Assembly (NCBI GenBank): GCA_039545315.1
Contig: BCIM01000004.1
Span: 1,213,872 to 1,277,871 of the forward strand
Origin: Kondoa malvinella
Lineage: Eukaryota; Basidiomycota; Agaricostilbomycetes; Agaricostilbales; Kondoaceae
Direction: 5' to 3'
DNA length: 64,000 nt
The notes under the pieces: model-generated
Databases searched by the model: none
What the model was told of the DNA's origin: nothing
What the model saw: the letters and a program-made list of their open reading frames with translations, nothing else
In this document: in pieces, positions 1 to 11,100 of the stretch
Numbering within the stretch: position 1 is the first letter of the stretch
Layout: each line of letters begins with the position of its first letter
Translations under genes and position numbers: made by a program

Positions 1-502
1 TGTAGCATTCCGAAAGGCTCTACCGTACTTGCCAACCACTGGTCGATCCATATGGACCCTGACGTCTACCCAAACCCGGAAGCTTTCGACCCTGACCGTT
101 TCATTAAGGATGGCAAATTAGTCGGCACCAAATACTCTGAAAAAGGTCACCACGGTTATGGCTTCGGTCGCAGAATCTGTCCTGGGTGCGTTGATCGCAT
201 GCGCCCGAGTTAAAGCTAATACATCTCAACAGCTTGCACATTGCCGATCGATCGCTTTTCATTGTCTTCACCCGTATCATGTGGGCTTTCGACATCAAAA
301 ACAAGCTTGACGCCAATGGCAAGCCTATCACATTGGACGTCGATGCCTTCTCGGAAGGTTTCAGCTCTCATCCATTGACTGTGAGTCTTCGAACAAGCAT
401 TGAAACGATCACCTGACTGTTTCGCAGTTCCAATCCGACATCAAACCACGCTTCCCTGAGGCTGTAAAGGTTATCGAGTCTCATCTTTCCAGTTTTGAAT
501 AG
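1..502 (+). CDS. Cytochrome P450, C-terminal end (partial)
   Basis: Only the last 135 or so residues lie in the window; the 5' part is off the left edge. Three exons (1-185, 233-380, 428-502) join in frame. Exon 1 carries the meander region (PNPEAFDPDRF) and the heme-binding loop GYGFGRRICPG, which matches the P450 signature FxxGxRxCxG and supplies the cysteine thiolate ligand. Exon 2 continues with the helix after the Cys loop (LHIADRSLF) and the last beta sheet (DAFSEGFSSHPL). The protein ends at TAG 500-502. The family (O-methylsterigmatocystin oxidoreductase/CYP5150-like fungal P450) is suggested only by general resemblance, and the substrate cannot be read. Its position next to aromatic-degradation genes makes a ring-hydroxylating or O-demethylating role possible but unproven. 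Both introns are 47 bp GT-AG. Confidence 0.92.
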
Positions 503-731
503 GTCTGTGAGGAAAGATGTGATCTGTACATGTACCAATGCATTCTTTATTGTATACGATTGTCAAGAATGAAGATCGAAGAACGATCAGAGAGCAGATT
601 GGCACGTCTCTGTAGCCTGTAATTGCCGTATAGGCATGCAACTGCATATGGAGCTCGGCAGAATAATCTGCCAACGTCTTGATTGAGCGAAAATACTACA
701 GCTCGTCCTGCTCTTGTACAAGCAACCCAAG

Positions 732-1673
732 ATGGCCGCAATCGTGCTCCAGAATGTCGCACAGCTGATCGACGCAATTAGTCAACGAGGACCTTGGTTC
801 TATCCGTTTCCCATATTCATGGCATTGTGGGTGATGTAGAGGAGAAAAGGCAAGCAAGCTCACGGCCTACCCAGTCATGCCGCTCGTATCTCTTTGGTCT
901 TTCGCGCAAGAGTGAGAGCAAACGGAGCAGGAGGGCAATTGCCATGGCCTGCTGACTTGGCTGGGTTCTTTCTCTTCGTGTGTCTCAGCTGCAACGAGGT
1001 TTGTCAAAGGCTCAATCTGAAACAGGCATGGGGCGGCGCCATCAGCAGTCATGTTCTGCTCAACCAAACTCCCCCTCAGGTCATCTCGCCTGCACCTTGG
1101 ATGGCTTACGGTTCTGTCCACATTCTCATCTCGACCTTCTTCTACCTCTTCCCAAACGTCGCTACATCGCATCCAATCACTGAGCTCGCTTTCTGGCCTT
1201 TGATGGACGCTGCAACTCGTTCTGGAGCGATCGTCGGCGGAGTAATGATGGTGAAAGCCCATCCCAATCCAGTCGTCGCCAACTCTATCTTTGCCCAAAT
1301 CCTCATTGGTGCCATCTCGGCTAGCGGCGGAGGCTTGGTCGCATCGACTTTTGGCGTCTGGAACCCAAATTGGTCCCTGTCGACTCCGCCTGTCCTCAAA
1401 GCCAGCAACAGTGTTATCCCGTCAATGGATGTCTGGTCGGGTGCTATTTCAGCCGCAATCTTTGGCAGTCTCACCATGTCCCACGCTTCGTATGGACCCA
1501 TCAATCTGGCTATGGGACTTCCCAACAAGGCTTTCGTGACTCCGTTGGGTGCACGAAGTGTGTTTGCTCTCTTCTTGGCAACCGTGTACTTCTGGCGAGC
1601 GTGGACTATGGTCGGACTGCAAAGCAAGCCTCGGATACAGAAGGGAACCTTGGCCGCAAAGAAGACGCAGTAA
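732..1673 (+). CDS. TRIC/TMEM38-like multi-pass membrane protein
   Basis: Exons 732-826, 875-977 and 1026-1673 (48 bp introns) give 281 residues. Several hydrophobic helices are visible: FPIFMAFHAARISLVF at the N-terminus, then AWGGAISSHVLL, WMAYGSVHILISTFFYLF, an Ala/Gly-rich helix with IGAISASGGGLVAS, and VFALFLATVYFWRAW near the end. The order of helices, the GG motif in the second helix, the glycine triplet in the central re-entrant region and the following G-V-W resemble TRIC (trimeric intracellular cation) channels, which carry K+ counter-current across ER membranes. The assignment is by recalled pattern, not by search. The start at 732 is the first ATG giving a hydrophobic N-terminus in the right phase. 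An apparent frame problem around 940-1025 disappears when the second intron is placed at 978-1025. Confidence 0.62.
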
Positions 1674-1747
1674 ATCAAAGGGGCAAATTTGTACAGTAGC
1701 TTTGAACGACAGGATGTACATTAGGTTATATGCAGTGACCAGAGCTT

Positions 1748-3114
1748 TCATTGCAACCAGATTGCATGACTTGAGCTCTTTCCCGGTGTCATTACTCTGT
1801 CTACCACCTTAATCTGTTTCTTCTTCGCATCCCATTCAAGAACAAACACCCAACCTTCATCATCGTCGGTTAGCACTATCCACTCTTCTTCTCCCTGGTC
1901 TACTGTGCCATCACCTGTCCCCAAAAACGGACTGACTTCCAATGCATTCGCTTTACCTCCGCTTGTCGGCGTTTCCCAAATACAGATGGCTTCGCTCAGA
2001 GGCGACTTGGATGACGAGATGTCGTATACAGCTAGTATACCTTTTGTAGACGATTTGGCACCTCGTGTTGTAGCGAACAGATATTGCCCGCTGAAGGAGA
2101 CTCGGAGGGTGTCACCCCGGTACAGGTGAGGGTCAGCGCCTGTTTCATACAGTTAGCAAGTCGCAGTCCTGAGTGAGAAAATAGCTTACCTGGCGCTAGT
2201 AGCGAAGACGAGGATAGGTAGGTCAAGGTCTTCTCTTCCACTCGGTATACGTCGACGAATTGCGCTATCAGAATTGGTCAGTACATTATATGACAGGGAA
2301 TGAACGGCCTCACTGTGCTCTGTGACCTTTTGCTCTATGTTCAGCTTAACTTTCAAGGGAGACCATGTTTACCTACTGAATAGAGGAAAGCACCATCTTT
2401 CGACAAGACCGCGTGCCGAGGGCCATCATGTTCTCTAGGTGAGATGACTTCGTCAAGCAGATCTAGAGCTCCTGTGCTTGTTCGTTGATACATGAAGATG
2501 GAGTTGCGGCCACTAACATGGTAAGATTAGCTACAACGTATAGCAAGACAAGATCACCTACAGATGCGGCACAAAAGCTTGACCTTTCGCATTGTATTCT
2601 ATGCCATGCGAGCCATAGCGTAGAGCGACGTTTGTCTTGTCTTCACCCTCCAGTTCTTCGTCTTTAACATACAGCTGCTGCTGAATCTTCCGCCCAAAAC
2701 CGCCTGTTTCCGGATCAAGAGCATGTACTTCGCTTGTAGGACCTCCAGCTGATGATGCAAGCCCGTCAATCACTGTTATGTAGGAGGATGTAGCTGTTAT
2801 CGGTGCAGTGTTGAGCAACCTGATTTGCGGTTCTGCATCAAGCGAGCTATATTCGACAGTCCAGGATGATAATGCTGGAGGTTGCGCCCATGCTTAATGT
2901 CCTCCAAAGGTATGAGTGAGCTTGTAGATGATGAAACGGAGAAAGCAGACACACAGGTTGCATAGACTCGGTCTTTCGCTGCAGTCGTTGCGAGGTATTG
3001 ATGAGGACCCAACGCGTCAATCGATTGGCGGAAGGAGAGTCTTCTAGCTACAGGGTCGAAAGCGAGCAGGTACAGAGCAGTAGACTTGAAGCTGCCAGAC
3101 AAAATGTAATGCAT
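1748..3114 (-). CDS. 3-carboxy-cis,cis-muconate cyclase (beta-propeller lactonase)
   Basis: Six exons (3114-2955, 2892-2562, 2512-2377, 2326-2314, 2264-2190, 2139-1748) encode 368 residues, the usual length for the fungal enzyme. It starts MHYILSGSF and has the family's recurring motifs: a VTLLNTAPI-like strand (LLNTAPITATSSY), YGSHGIEYNAKGQAF, DGPRHAVLSKDGAFLYS and a C-terminal VFVLEWD. This is the seven-bladed propeller lactonizing enzyme of the eukaryotic protocatechuate branch (EC 5.5.1.5), which cyclises 3-carboxymuconate to 3-carboxymuconolactone. Exon 4 is only 13 nt and sits exactly at the conserved VTEHT motif. The gene is transcribed away from the fused decarboxylase-hydrolase at 3274, so the two probably share one control region. 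An upstream in-frame TTG at 3135 was not used as start. Confidence 0.88.
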
Positions 3115-3273
3115 CCATCGCGAAGAACTCGCCAAAGTTTGTTGCTGCCCTTCCCCATCAGGTTGGGAACTCTGATAGAGGCAGTCCAGCTTACACAGGT
3201 GTCTTTCAGCATCTTGCTTGCTGTTTGGCTTGACTTCCCCGGGTTCACCCTGATCTGCTCAGGCGCTTGAACG
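3115..3273. promoter_or_regulatory. Divergent promoter of the carboxymuconate genes
   Basis: These 159 bp separate the start codons of the cyclase (minus strand) and the decarboxylase-hydrolase (plus strand), which act consecutively in the same pathway. No coding potential was seen. Shared control is inferred from arrangement only; I could not identify a named operator. Confidence 0.6.
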
Positions 3274-4972
3274 ATGTTCCGTCAGTGCCTATCCAGAGCG
3301 AACAGCGGTACGCGGGCGACGACTACAGCCAGACGACACCAACACAGCAAAATGCCCAGAATTCCAGCTAAATACCCAGCAGCTGGCGAAAGTGCCATTG
3401 GCGATGCTATTCGCGCTAGAAGAGGTGCAAGAGGACTCACTCCCTTGGACGGCGCCCTATTGAACGCTCCAGAGATTGCTGTAGGCCGTACTCACTCTAT
3501 CCACTTAACGTATCTAAGCTGATCTGCCGAGTAGTCTGGTTGGAACTCTCTACTCGGTGCTGTCAGAACCAAGAACACGCTGCCAGGCGATGTTCGTGAA
3601 TTGCTGGTCAGTCTATGCCCCTGAACTGAAATGAAGCAGGCTGAGCAGTGCTGTACAGGTTTTACGAGTAGCTGCCCGCAACACAGCTGCATACGAGTGG
3701 ATTCACCATGAGCATGTTGGAAGAGACGAAGGCTTGACGACAGAGCAGCTTTCAGTCATCCGCGACACCACACGAGCTGGTCCATCGCCTTCCCAGCCTG
3801 CACCTCTCACTGCCTTGCAAGCCGCTGCACTGGCTTTCGCAGATGCTTCTACCCGAAACGTTCATGTGCCTCAGTCTGTCTTTGACTCGCTCAGAAACGA
3901 GCTGTCAGCCGGCAAGTCATCAGTCGACCAACAACTCGCCGAAGCTTCTTTGGTGATAGCTACCTATAACAGTTAGCGATGTTCTTGGACGTCGCCATCT
4001 ATAGCTGACATTTTGTCAAGTGGTCTCCCGCTTTTTGGTCGCAACAGATGTCGGAGACTGCCTTTCTCTCGAAATGCCTTACCCCAGCTCAGAAACGACA
4101 TCGCACAAAATCAGCGTACCTGGCTGCGAGCTGAATGTTCGCCTGCACAAGACTTCAGACTCGCTTCCCTATTTGGTCTTTGTCAACTCGCTCATGACCA
4201 ATCTCTCGCTTTGGGACGATACCGTCGCAAGACTTTCTCCCAATTACAACATCATCACGTTCGACCAGAGAGGTCACGGCAAGGTAATTGTTCTTTGCAT
4301 TTTCCGCCTCCCAAAGACTGACGTGAAAGCATCTTCCAGTCGTCTATACCAAAAGAAGCCTGCACTATGGATCAGCTCGCCGACGACATTGCTGCCATCC
4401 TGGAATCTCTCAAAATTCCAACTCCCGTCCACTCGGTCATCGGTGTCTCGCAAGGCGGAGCAACCACCCTCGCCTTTGCTGTCAGACATGGCAAGCTCAC
4501 CAAGTCGATCGTGGCATGCGACACCCAAATCAAAACACCTCAAGCCAACATTGCGGCTTGGGATGAGCGCATTGCCATTGCGCGAAAGGATGGCATGAAA
4601 CCTTTGTCGGAAGCTACTGTCCCTCGTTGGTTCCCGGCTGGTTCCATCTTTGTTGAAGGCAGCAAGGATCACATTGCCAGGGAAATGATAGAGACCACAC
4701 CTGTAGAAGGATTTGTTGCTGGCGCCAGGGCACTTCAAGGATACGACTACTCTGGATCAATAGCCGATGCATTGAAGGGAAAGAAGGCACTTTTATTGGC
4801 GGGTCAGATGGACGGCAAGCTACCGGAAGGACTCAAGGCGTTGAGCGATGAAGTGAATAAGACGGAAGGCGTCAAGAGCGAATTCTATGCTGTGCCAGGT
4901 GCTGGTCATCTGCCAATGCTTGAAGGAGTTGGCGCATTCTTGAACAGGCTGCAAGAGTTCTTGTCTTCGTGA
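3274..4972 (+). CDS. Fused carboxymuconolactone decarboxylase / 3-oxoadipate enol-lactone hydrolase
   Basis: Five exons (3274-3480, 3535-3606, 3659-3971, 4021-4283, 4340-4972) form one frame of 495 residues. If the second ATG at 3352 (MPRIPAKYP, also with A at -3) is used, the length is 469; the first 26 residues are basic and Ser/Thr-rich, so a targeting peptide is possible. Residues about 27-205 are an AhpD-like carboxymuconolactone decarboxylase domain (LTPLDGALLNAPEIA, WNSLLGAVRTKNTLPGD, EWIHHEHVG, ATYNMVSRFLVATDVG). Residues about 215-495 are an alpha/beta hydrolase of the enol-lactonase type: FDQRGHGKSS, nucleophile elbow GVSQGGA, a late Asp in LLLAGQMDG and catalytic His in GAGHLPMLE. 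The join lies inside exon 4, so it is not two abutting genes. Expected role: opening and decarboxylation of carboxymuconolactone to 3-oxoadipate. Confidence 0.88.
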
Positions 4973-5179
4973 CCTGGGATGGTAAGGCTTTGACATATCC
5001 AACCATGTAGATTTCCAAAATGCTACAGTACATGTACCAGTGTCATCAGACGGCTTCTAGCAGGGCTTTACAAGGCTTATACGACTCATGTCTTATCTCC
5101 GTGGTCTTCTGCTGCTCATCCGTCTGGCTGACGGATCTGCCTTATTGTTTGGCCGAGATGACTGAGCTGTATCTCTGCT
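4973..5179. other. Short intergenic stretch
   Basis: About 200 bp between two plus-strand genes. It must hold the 3' end of the fusion gene and the promoter of the dioxygenase. No coding exon was recognised. Confidence 0.5.
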
Positions 5180-6865
5180 ATGCTCGGCCGCGTTCTATCG
5201 GCTCTCCTCGCTTGTTTCATTGCTGTTCTGGTCCTTCGTTATCGCTCTGCAGATATAGTGCGAAGTCCGACTATTGCGACTAATAAAGTATGCTCGTCTT
5301 CTTTCTTATGCACCTGGCACTGGCTCATCTGTCCATAGTCAAACGATATGACCAATCCGAAGGGCCCTCAAACACAAGCGGAGTGGAAAGAAGCTTTGGA
5401 TTCCTTACCTGACACTCCCGACAAGATTCCAGCTGTCCGTTAATCTCATTCCTGCAGAAACAATACTGAATCATCTTGAAGTTCTTCTTCGGCCATGGTG
5501 CGTCAGCTGAGCGTTACCTGACTGAAACTAAACGCTAGTCGCAGGCTCACCAAACTACTTAAGCCCGCCGCATCTCCCAGATCGAGGCAAGTCCTATGGC
5601 AGGTCAGCTTTGCTCATAAGCTGAACGTGCAAGCAGGCTTTGGTATTGACTTTGGAAGAAACGGACGTCAAGTCGGCTTCTTGCAAGATTTCGGTCCATT
5701 CCTTATACGGAAGTACAAGCCAAAGGCAATTGTAAGTGGTGTCGGCGAGTCAGTAATCCTTCTCATCATCTATGTAGCTCGTTTTCTCGGCGCACTGGGA
5801 AACAGAAGGTCAACGCTTAGTCACAGACTATGGAGAGCGCAATCCGGTAAATTTGCCCATCAAGCCATTGATCTAAAGCTTACAGTGTGATGCAGCTGTT
5901 GTACGACTACTATGGCTTCGATCAGGTATCTTCTATGTGATCAAGTAACGTGGACACTGATGTCTCTTCCTTGCAGTGGTACTACACAAATGTAGACTTC
6001 AAGTCTAGAGGCGATAGTGCCATCTCGAACAGAGTGGTACAAGCCTTCAAAGATGTGCGTCCGGTTTCTTGTGATTGGAGACATATCACTAAGGAGCCGT
6101 AGAATGGGATGAAAGCTCGCACCTCTCCCGTCATGGAACCTCGAGGTCGAGATGGTAGAGGCGGAGGTAAGCTTTATCGATTTACAGCTCGGACCTACGC
6201 TGATGATTAACCAGCTCGACCGGGTCTGGGTGAGCTGAAGCAAGAATAATCTTGTCTCTACGCTGATCATCCACAATCTCAGACCATGGCGTTTTCGTCC
6301 CATTCTCCCTTATGTTTGACGGACACGGCGCAGATTCGCAAGAGTTGTTCAATATTCCTGTCATACAAGCAAGTCTCCATTCTTCTCTCGATTCTCACGA
6401 CAATGAAGCGGTCGGACGAGCAGTCTCGGAGCTTAGGAAAGAAGGCATCTTGATCTTGTCTGGTGGATTGACTGTTCATACTTTCGAGGACCGCACGTGC
6501 GTCTTCTTCCTAGCCAGTATGCAGTTACCGGCTGACCAGGTCGCAGAGCATTTGATGAGGCGAGAGCCAAGCCTATCTTTCAAGAATGGAGTCAAGCTAT
6601 CACGGATTCGATTATTCAACCGAAGACTGCAGCAGAACGTCAGAAAGCGATGCACAAGCTCATTGGGCATCCCGGATGTGCACTTTCGCATCCTCGCTTA
6701 GAACATTTTATGCCTCTTTGTGAGTAATCGACCCCAATATTGGGACAACTGTTGATGCTGAGATCGCGAGCAGACGTAGCTGCTGGTGCTGGGAATGTCG
6801 AGAAGGAAGAAGCAGTCATGTTGAATGGCCTGTACGGCGCACAAGCGATAGCTTTTGGTGTATAG
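5180..6865 (+). CDS. LigB/DODA-type extradiol ring-cleavage dioxygenase
   Basis: Thirteen exons (5180-5287, 5339-5434, 5482-5497, 5545-5586, 5637-5731, 5778-5846, 5896-5925, 5977-6054, 6103-6166, 6215-6229, 6283-6496, 6547-6719, 6774-6865) give 363 residues with phase closing throughout. The class III extradiol/DODA family is shown by its metal and active-site histidines in FFFGHGSPNYL, VFSAHWETEG, PGLDHGVFVP and SGGLTVHTF, plus the C-terminal LYVAAGAG. These non-heme enzymes open catecholic rings (DOPA or ligninolytic catechols). The intron at 5587-5636 starts GCAAGT and ends CAG; only this GC-AG choice keeps the frame. Exons of 15 and 16 nt are present. The first exon encodes MLGRVLSALLACFIAVLVLR, a signal-anchor-like segment unusual for this cytosolic family. 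Confidence 0.9.
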
Positions 6866-7010
6866 CGATAGTCTGCTCATGTAATACTTTCAGCCTTGGC
6901 TTCTTACGACATTGTCGCACACCAAGATAGAGGAACGTGGATCGAAAAAGTGACTAGATGCACAAAGGCAGAAGCATCACATTACACAACCCTGAAGACT
7001 ACTTGGGCGT

Positions 7011-7812
7011 CTACGCATGCCACAGGCGTTTCATCGTTTCCACCAAGCCAATGTCATTTGTGTTGAGTTGGTACAGACCCTGTACGAGTCCATATGAATA
7101 TGAATACGATCGGAAATTGACGACTTACGACAACAGTTGCAACTGAAGCGAGACGAACACCCCAAACAGCGATGGGTGCGGCGATAGGGTGCTTGCGCTT
7201 GTGTACATAGTCGAGAATGATTTGGTCAAAGCCCTGCAGACAAATGAGCTAAGCAAGGTGCAGGATAGACTCAACTTACCAGGTGAGAATGTAGGACAAT
7301 CGAAACACCAAGAATGCCATCGAGAATAGGGTTTGGCGAGGTGACTGCAGTAGCAGCTACTACCGGTACAAGGGCAGCTGAAAGGGTGCGCTCAAAGGTC
7401 CAGTGCAGCGAGCCGTGAGCCTTGCTTGGAGTAGGGAAAGTAGTTGGGTCGTTTACAGTTCCTGCAAGCAATTTCAGCACCTTGCAGCATGCCATGTGAG
7501 TACAACAGGCAGACCTTTGATATACGCTACACATCACAGTCAGTACATGATGCTATAGAGGACGCATCGACATACTTCCGTCTGCTGGGAGGATATCGCC
7601 TCTACCCCATTTGTTTGCTTCATAACGTATTCCTGCACCACTGGCGGCATTCTCGTTGAGCTTTGATGCTGTATCACCGCTGCGTGTCAGCTTCGCTTGC
7701 CAGAAATTGAGGGAAAAGGCGAACCAGAGTGAAAGACTCTTAGATTCTGTAGAGCAGACTGCTTTGGTGCAGATCGCAGGCATGTCGTGCGCATCAACAT
7801 GTTGGCTGCCAT
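7011..7812 (-). CDS. SDH4: Succinate dehydrogenase membrane anchor subunit (CybS)
   Basis: Six exons (7812-7725, 7668-7576, 7526-7515, 7461-7280, 7233-7129, 7079-7011) encode 182 residues. The N-terminus MAANMLMRTTCLRSAPK is a typical mitochondrial presequence. The mature part has the CybS pattern: GTVNDPTTFP, then HGSLHWTFERTL, then IVLHSHLGFDQIILDYV, which contains the conserved histidines of the heme b/quinone region and the D-Y pair near the ubiquinone site, and a last helix with LNTNDIGLVETM. It anchors SDH1/SDH2 (complex II) in the inner membrane. One exon is 12 nt (7515-7526) and encodes the Y-I-K next to GTVNDP. The gene converges on the dioxygenase and diverges from the ABC exporter. 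Length fits the family. Confidence 0.9.
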
Positions 7813-8199
7813 TGTGGTATACTATTCGGTGGGCGAGAAGCAAGTGTCGAGCCGCCTCCGCCATTCCCCGACTTCTCGATTTTCTACATTTGGGCTTTAC
7901 AGAAGTGCTACCTGCATGTACCAATACCCAGTAGTATCCACATATGGGGCGGCCGCATGTCTTGATGCCTGATTTCCCCGCCCTCTTTGGACAAAAGACT
8001 CGCTTGCCCTTTTGAATGTTTGACAAAAGGCTAAGAGGCTGAGATATGACTGAATGCCGTTCTGGCTTGCGTGTGACCACGGCGAGCTCTGCCACCGCTC
8101 GTGATTCCTGTTGCTTTTGTTATTTTCGTGTCAAGCTGTTGTGTCTTCTTGCATCTTCTGGTCTTGTGCTAGTAACATCTACACCACAGAGCAGAAGCA
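7813..8199. promoter_or_regulatory. Divergent promoter region SDH4 / ABC exporter
   Basis: 387 bp between the minus-strand SDH4 start and the plus-strand exporter start. It must carry both promoters. No conserved ORF and no recognised site. Confidence 0.5.
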
Positions 8200-11100
8200 A
8201 TGGTTGCAGGATGGGGCTCTCAACGACGGCCAAGCGCTGTCGAACTCTCTTCGTTGCCTCTGCCGTCCTCTGGCAACCCTAGAGATCTGCACATCCAATT
8301 ACCAAGACCTAGCTCAAAAGAAGACAGGCCGTATATAGAGCAAGACGAGGTTGATCTCAGCTTGGCTGGTCCTTACAACTATCCACTCGAAAAGAAGGCT
8401 TCCATCATGTCGTACGCTTCTACAACCAGATCTCAAGCACCGCTCGTAGACAGAAAGCCAGCAAAAGCTTACTACACTCCTTCGATCAAGCTTCTCTACG
8501 CTCTTTCTACACGCAAACAAATCTACATGTGGACTATTCCAGGTCTCATCACTTCAGCTGCTTCAGCCGCAATTTTACCCTACATCACCATCGTCATTGG
8601 TCAAGCTTTCGACTCATTTGCTCGATACCTCGCTATAGCATCAGAAACTTCTTCTCCTACCGTGCTCGATCCAGCAAAGAAACAATTCATTGACGAACAA
8701 TTGGTCGTCTTTGCCACGCTATCCGGTCTTGCAGTCGGTTCAATCTTTGCGACTTGGATCACTTTGGCTCTGTGGAACGTTAATGCCGAGATTACCGTTC
8801 GGGCTTTGAGAAGGTACATTTTCGCGGATGTTGGTCTCAAGAGCTTGGAGTGGTTTGATCTTGGTATGGGCATGGGAAGGAATCAGGAAGGCGCTTCAGC
8901 TGATGATGGTGAGGGAGGAAGCTCTGCTGGTTTGACTGGTCGTTATGCTCGGTGAGTTGACAACCTTATCTCACCAAACAGTCTGACGTCCTTCTCTCAG
9001 TGACACCGATGCTGTGCGGATAGCTGTCGGGCAATCGATGGGTACTGGAGTTCAGCTCATCCTTACCGGTCTCGCTGCTATAATCGTTTGTCTTTGGCGA
9101 TCTTGGGATCTGACTCTGGTCATTCTCGCGACTCTTCCGCTTGTCCTGGTCAGCTCTGCTGTCGTCGAACGGTTTGCAGCAAAGTACCTCGAAGTCGACA
9201 GAATACAGACTACTTCAGCTTCTGGTCGTCTAGAACGTGCAGTGGCCTCCATCACTACCGTCAAAGCTTTCAACGCCGAAAAGATCGAAGCCAATTACTT
9301 TCTCACCTTGGCCAAGTCTATGCAAGCTAATTACCGCAAGCTAGCCATGGCTTGGGGTCTCCGACTTGGCATCGCTCAGTTCCTCCTTATGGCCAGTTTC
9401 GTTCAAGGCTTCTGGTACGGAAGCACGCTCGTCAATTCGGGCAAGCTCACTCCGGGTCAAGTCACGCAAGTCTTCTGGGGCACACTCGTAGCCAGCAACT
9501 CGTTTCAAGCGGCACTTCCTTCTCTGAACGTCATCGAAGCTGGCAAGTTAGCCATGGCTGCTCTGCTCAATTTGCTTGTCGACGAGAGTGAAGATAATGC
9601 AAGCAACCCAAAAGAAGCACCACCTTCAGCAGGTCTGGTTTCCAAGTTCGTCGTGACTCCACCAGATACGCCAGTGTCGCCCACGACGCCAACCAAGATG
9701 AATATTCGCGGCGGAAGACCAGTTCGAGATATCCGCCGGATTCAACCAGAAGGCTTCACAGGCGAAATGTCTCTTCATCAAGTCACCTTTCATTACCCGA
9801 CACGCCCTCATCCTCACGCGCCTGTTCTCAGGGATGTCGATCTCTTCCTTCCGGCTCGCGAAACAACCTTTATTGTCGGTCAATCTGGGAGCGGCAAGTC
9901 TACTGTCGGTGCTCTCCTCATGGGCATGTACAAGCCAGATCTGGGTCAGGTCGAGCTGGACGAACAAGGTCTGCCCTGGTTGGACGACAAGTGGGTGCGC
10001 AGTCACATCGCTATGGTGTCCCAAGGCGCATCTGTCATCTTCGACGGCACCATTCACGACAATGTCGCTATCGGCGCAGTGGTCAATACCGACAAGAAAG
10101 TCTCTGACGTGCCCAGGGAGAAGGTGATTGAGGCTTGTCGTATGGCTCTGGTGCATGAGTTCATCAATGATCTGCCGGATGGGTACGACACTTGGCTGAG
10201 CGGTGAGAAAGGCGCAAGTCTTAGTGGTGGTCAAAGGCAGCGTCTTGCGATCGCTCGAGCATTCTTGCGCGACCCGACTGTCCTTATTCTGGGTAAGTGG
10301 TTTTCACGCGCAGAATCAAAGTCATGCTAACGGCTGGTTGCAGACGAAGCTACTTCAGCTCTCGATACTGTCTCGCGTGTTCTCGTATATGAAGCAATCA
10401 AGCGCTGGCGAGCAAACAAGACTACCATCGTCATCACGCACGATCTCATGCCAATAACTGCGAGTGACTTTGTGTATGTGCTTCGGGACGGCAAAGTGGT
10501 CGAGCAAGGCTTCAGAGAAGAGCTTGACAAGATTGAAGAGGGTTGGTTCCACCAGATGGCCACTTTGCAAGCGAGAACGGCGGAAGCTGAAGACGAAGAA
10601 GATGAAGAGCCGATTGACGCTCCCTTCTTGAATGTTCCCGTCCGAAAGTCTTGGAGAGGCTCTACAGATCCAAGTGCTCTCGGTGTAATGGCTTCCTCAG
10701 CTCGCCAATACATGGACTTGCGACGCCAATCAAGCTTCATGACGGACCAATTGAGACGCAAGTCTTCCCACAACAACAGCCAGTATCTCAACACCCCAGA
10801 GTTGCAGCGGCAGAACCAATTCTTCGACAATCTCTTCGCAACTCCGCCAACCCGTTCGCAGTCTACCTACGGCTTGGATCGACCAGATAGCCAGCGACTT
10901 TCTGGACTATTTTCAAACTATTTAGAATCATCAGCCCGGTCTGTCAATGCTAAACGCGCACACAGAATCAGTCGAGTACCAAAAATCCAAGTCGAGAAGG
11001 AAGGCTCAATATTAGAAAAACCTTCCTACGAAGTCGCCATAGACATGCAAGATCCCGACAAAGACCACGCTCAGCTGGGCACTTGGGCTGTTCTTCGTCG

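Noticed and set aside
894..1025. Apparent frameshift in the TRIC-like gene (three frames look partly coding around 900-1020).
   Set aside because: Placing introns at 827-874 and 978-1025 (both 48 bp, GT-AG) gives one continuous frame without any indel.
867..1298. Long minus-strand ORF of 143 codons and other antisense ORFs over the TRIC-like gene.
   Set aside because: They are shadows of the spliced plus-strand gene and have no family-like sequence.
4013..4321. Separate small gene between the decarboxylase and hydrolase parts.
   Set aside because: The intron 3972-4020 joins N of ATYN to MVSRFLVATDVG in the decarboxylase frame, so the region is internal to one gene.
9052..10234. Antisense ORFs over the ABC exporter as possible regulatory RNAs or genes.
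   Set aside because: They mirror codon structure of the sense gene; nothing independent supports them.
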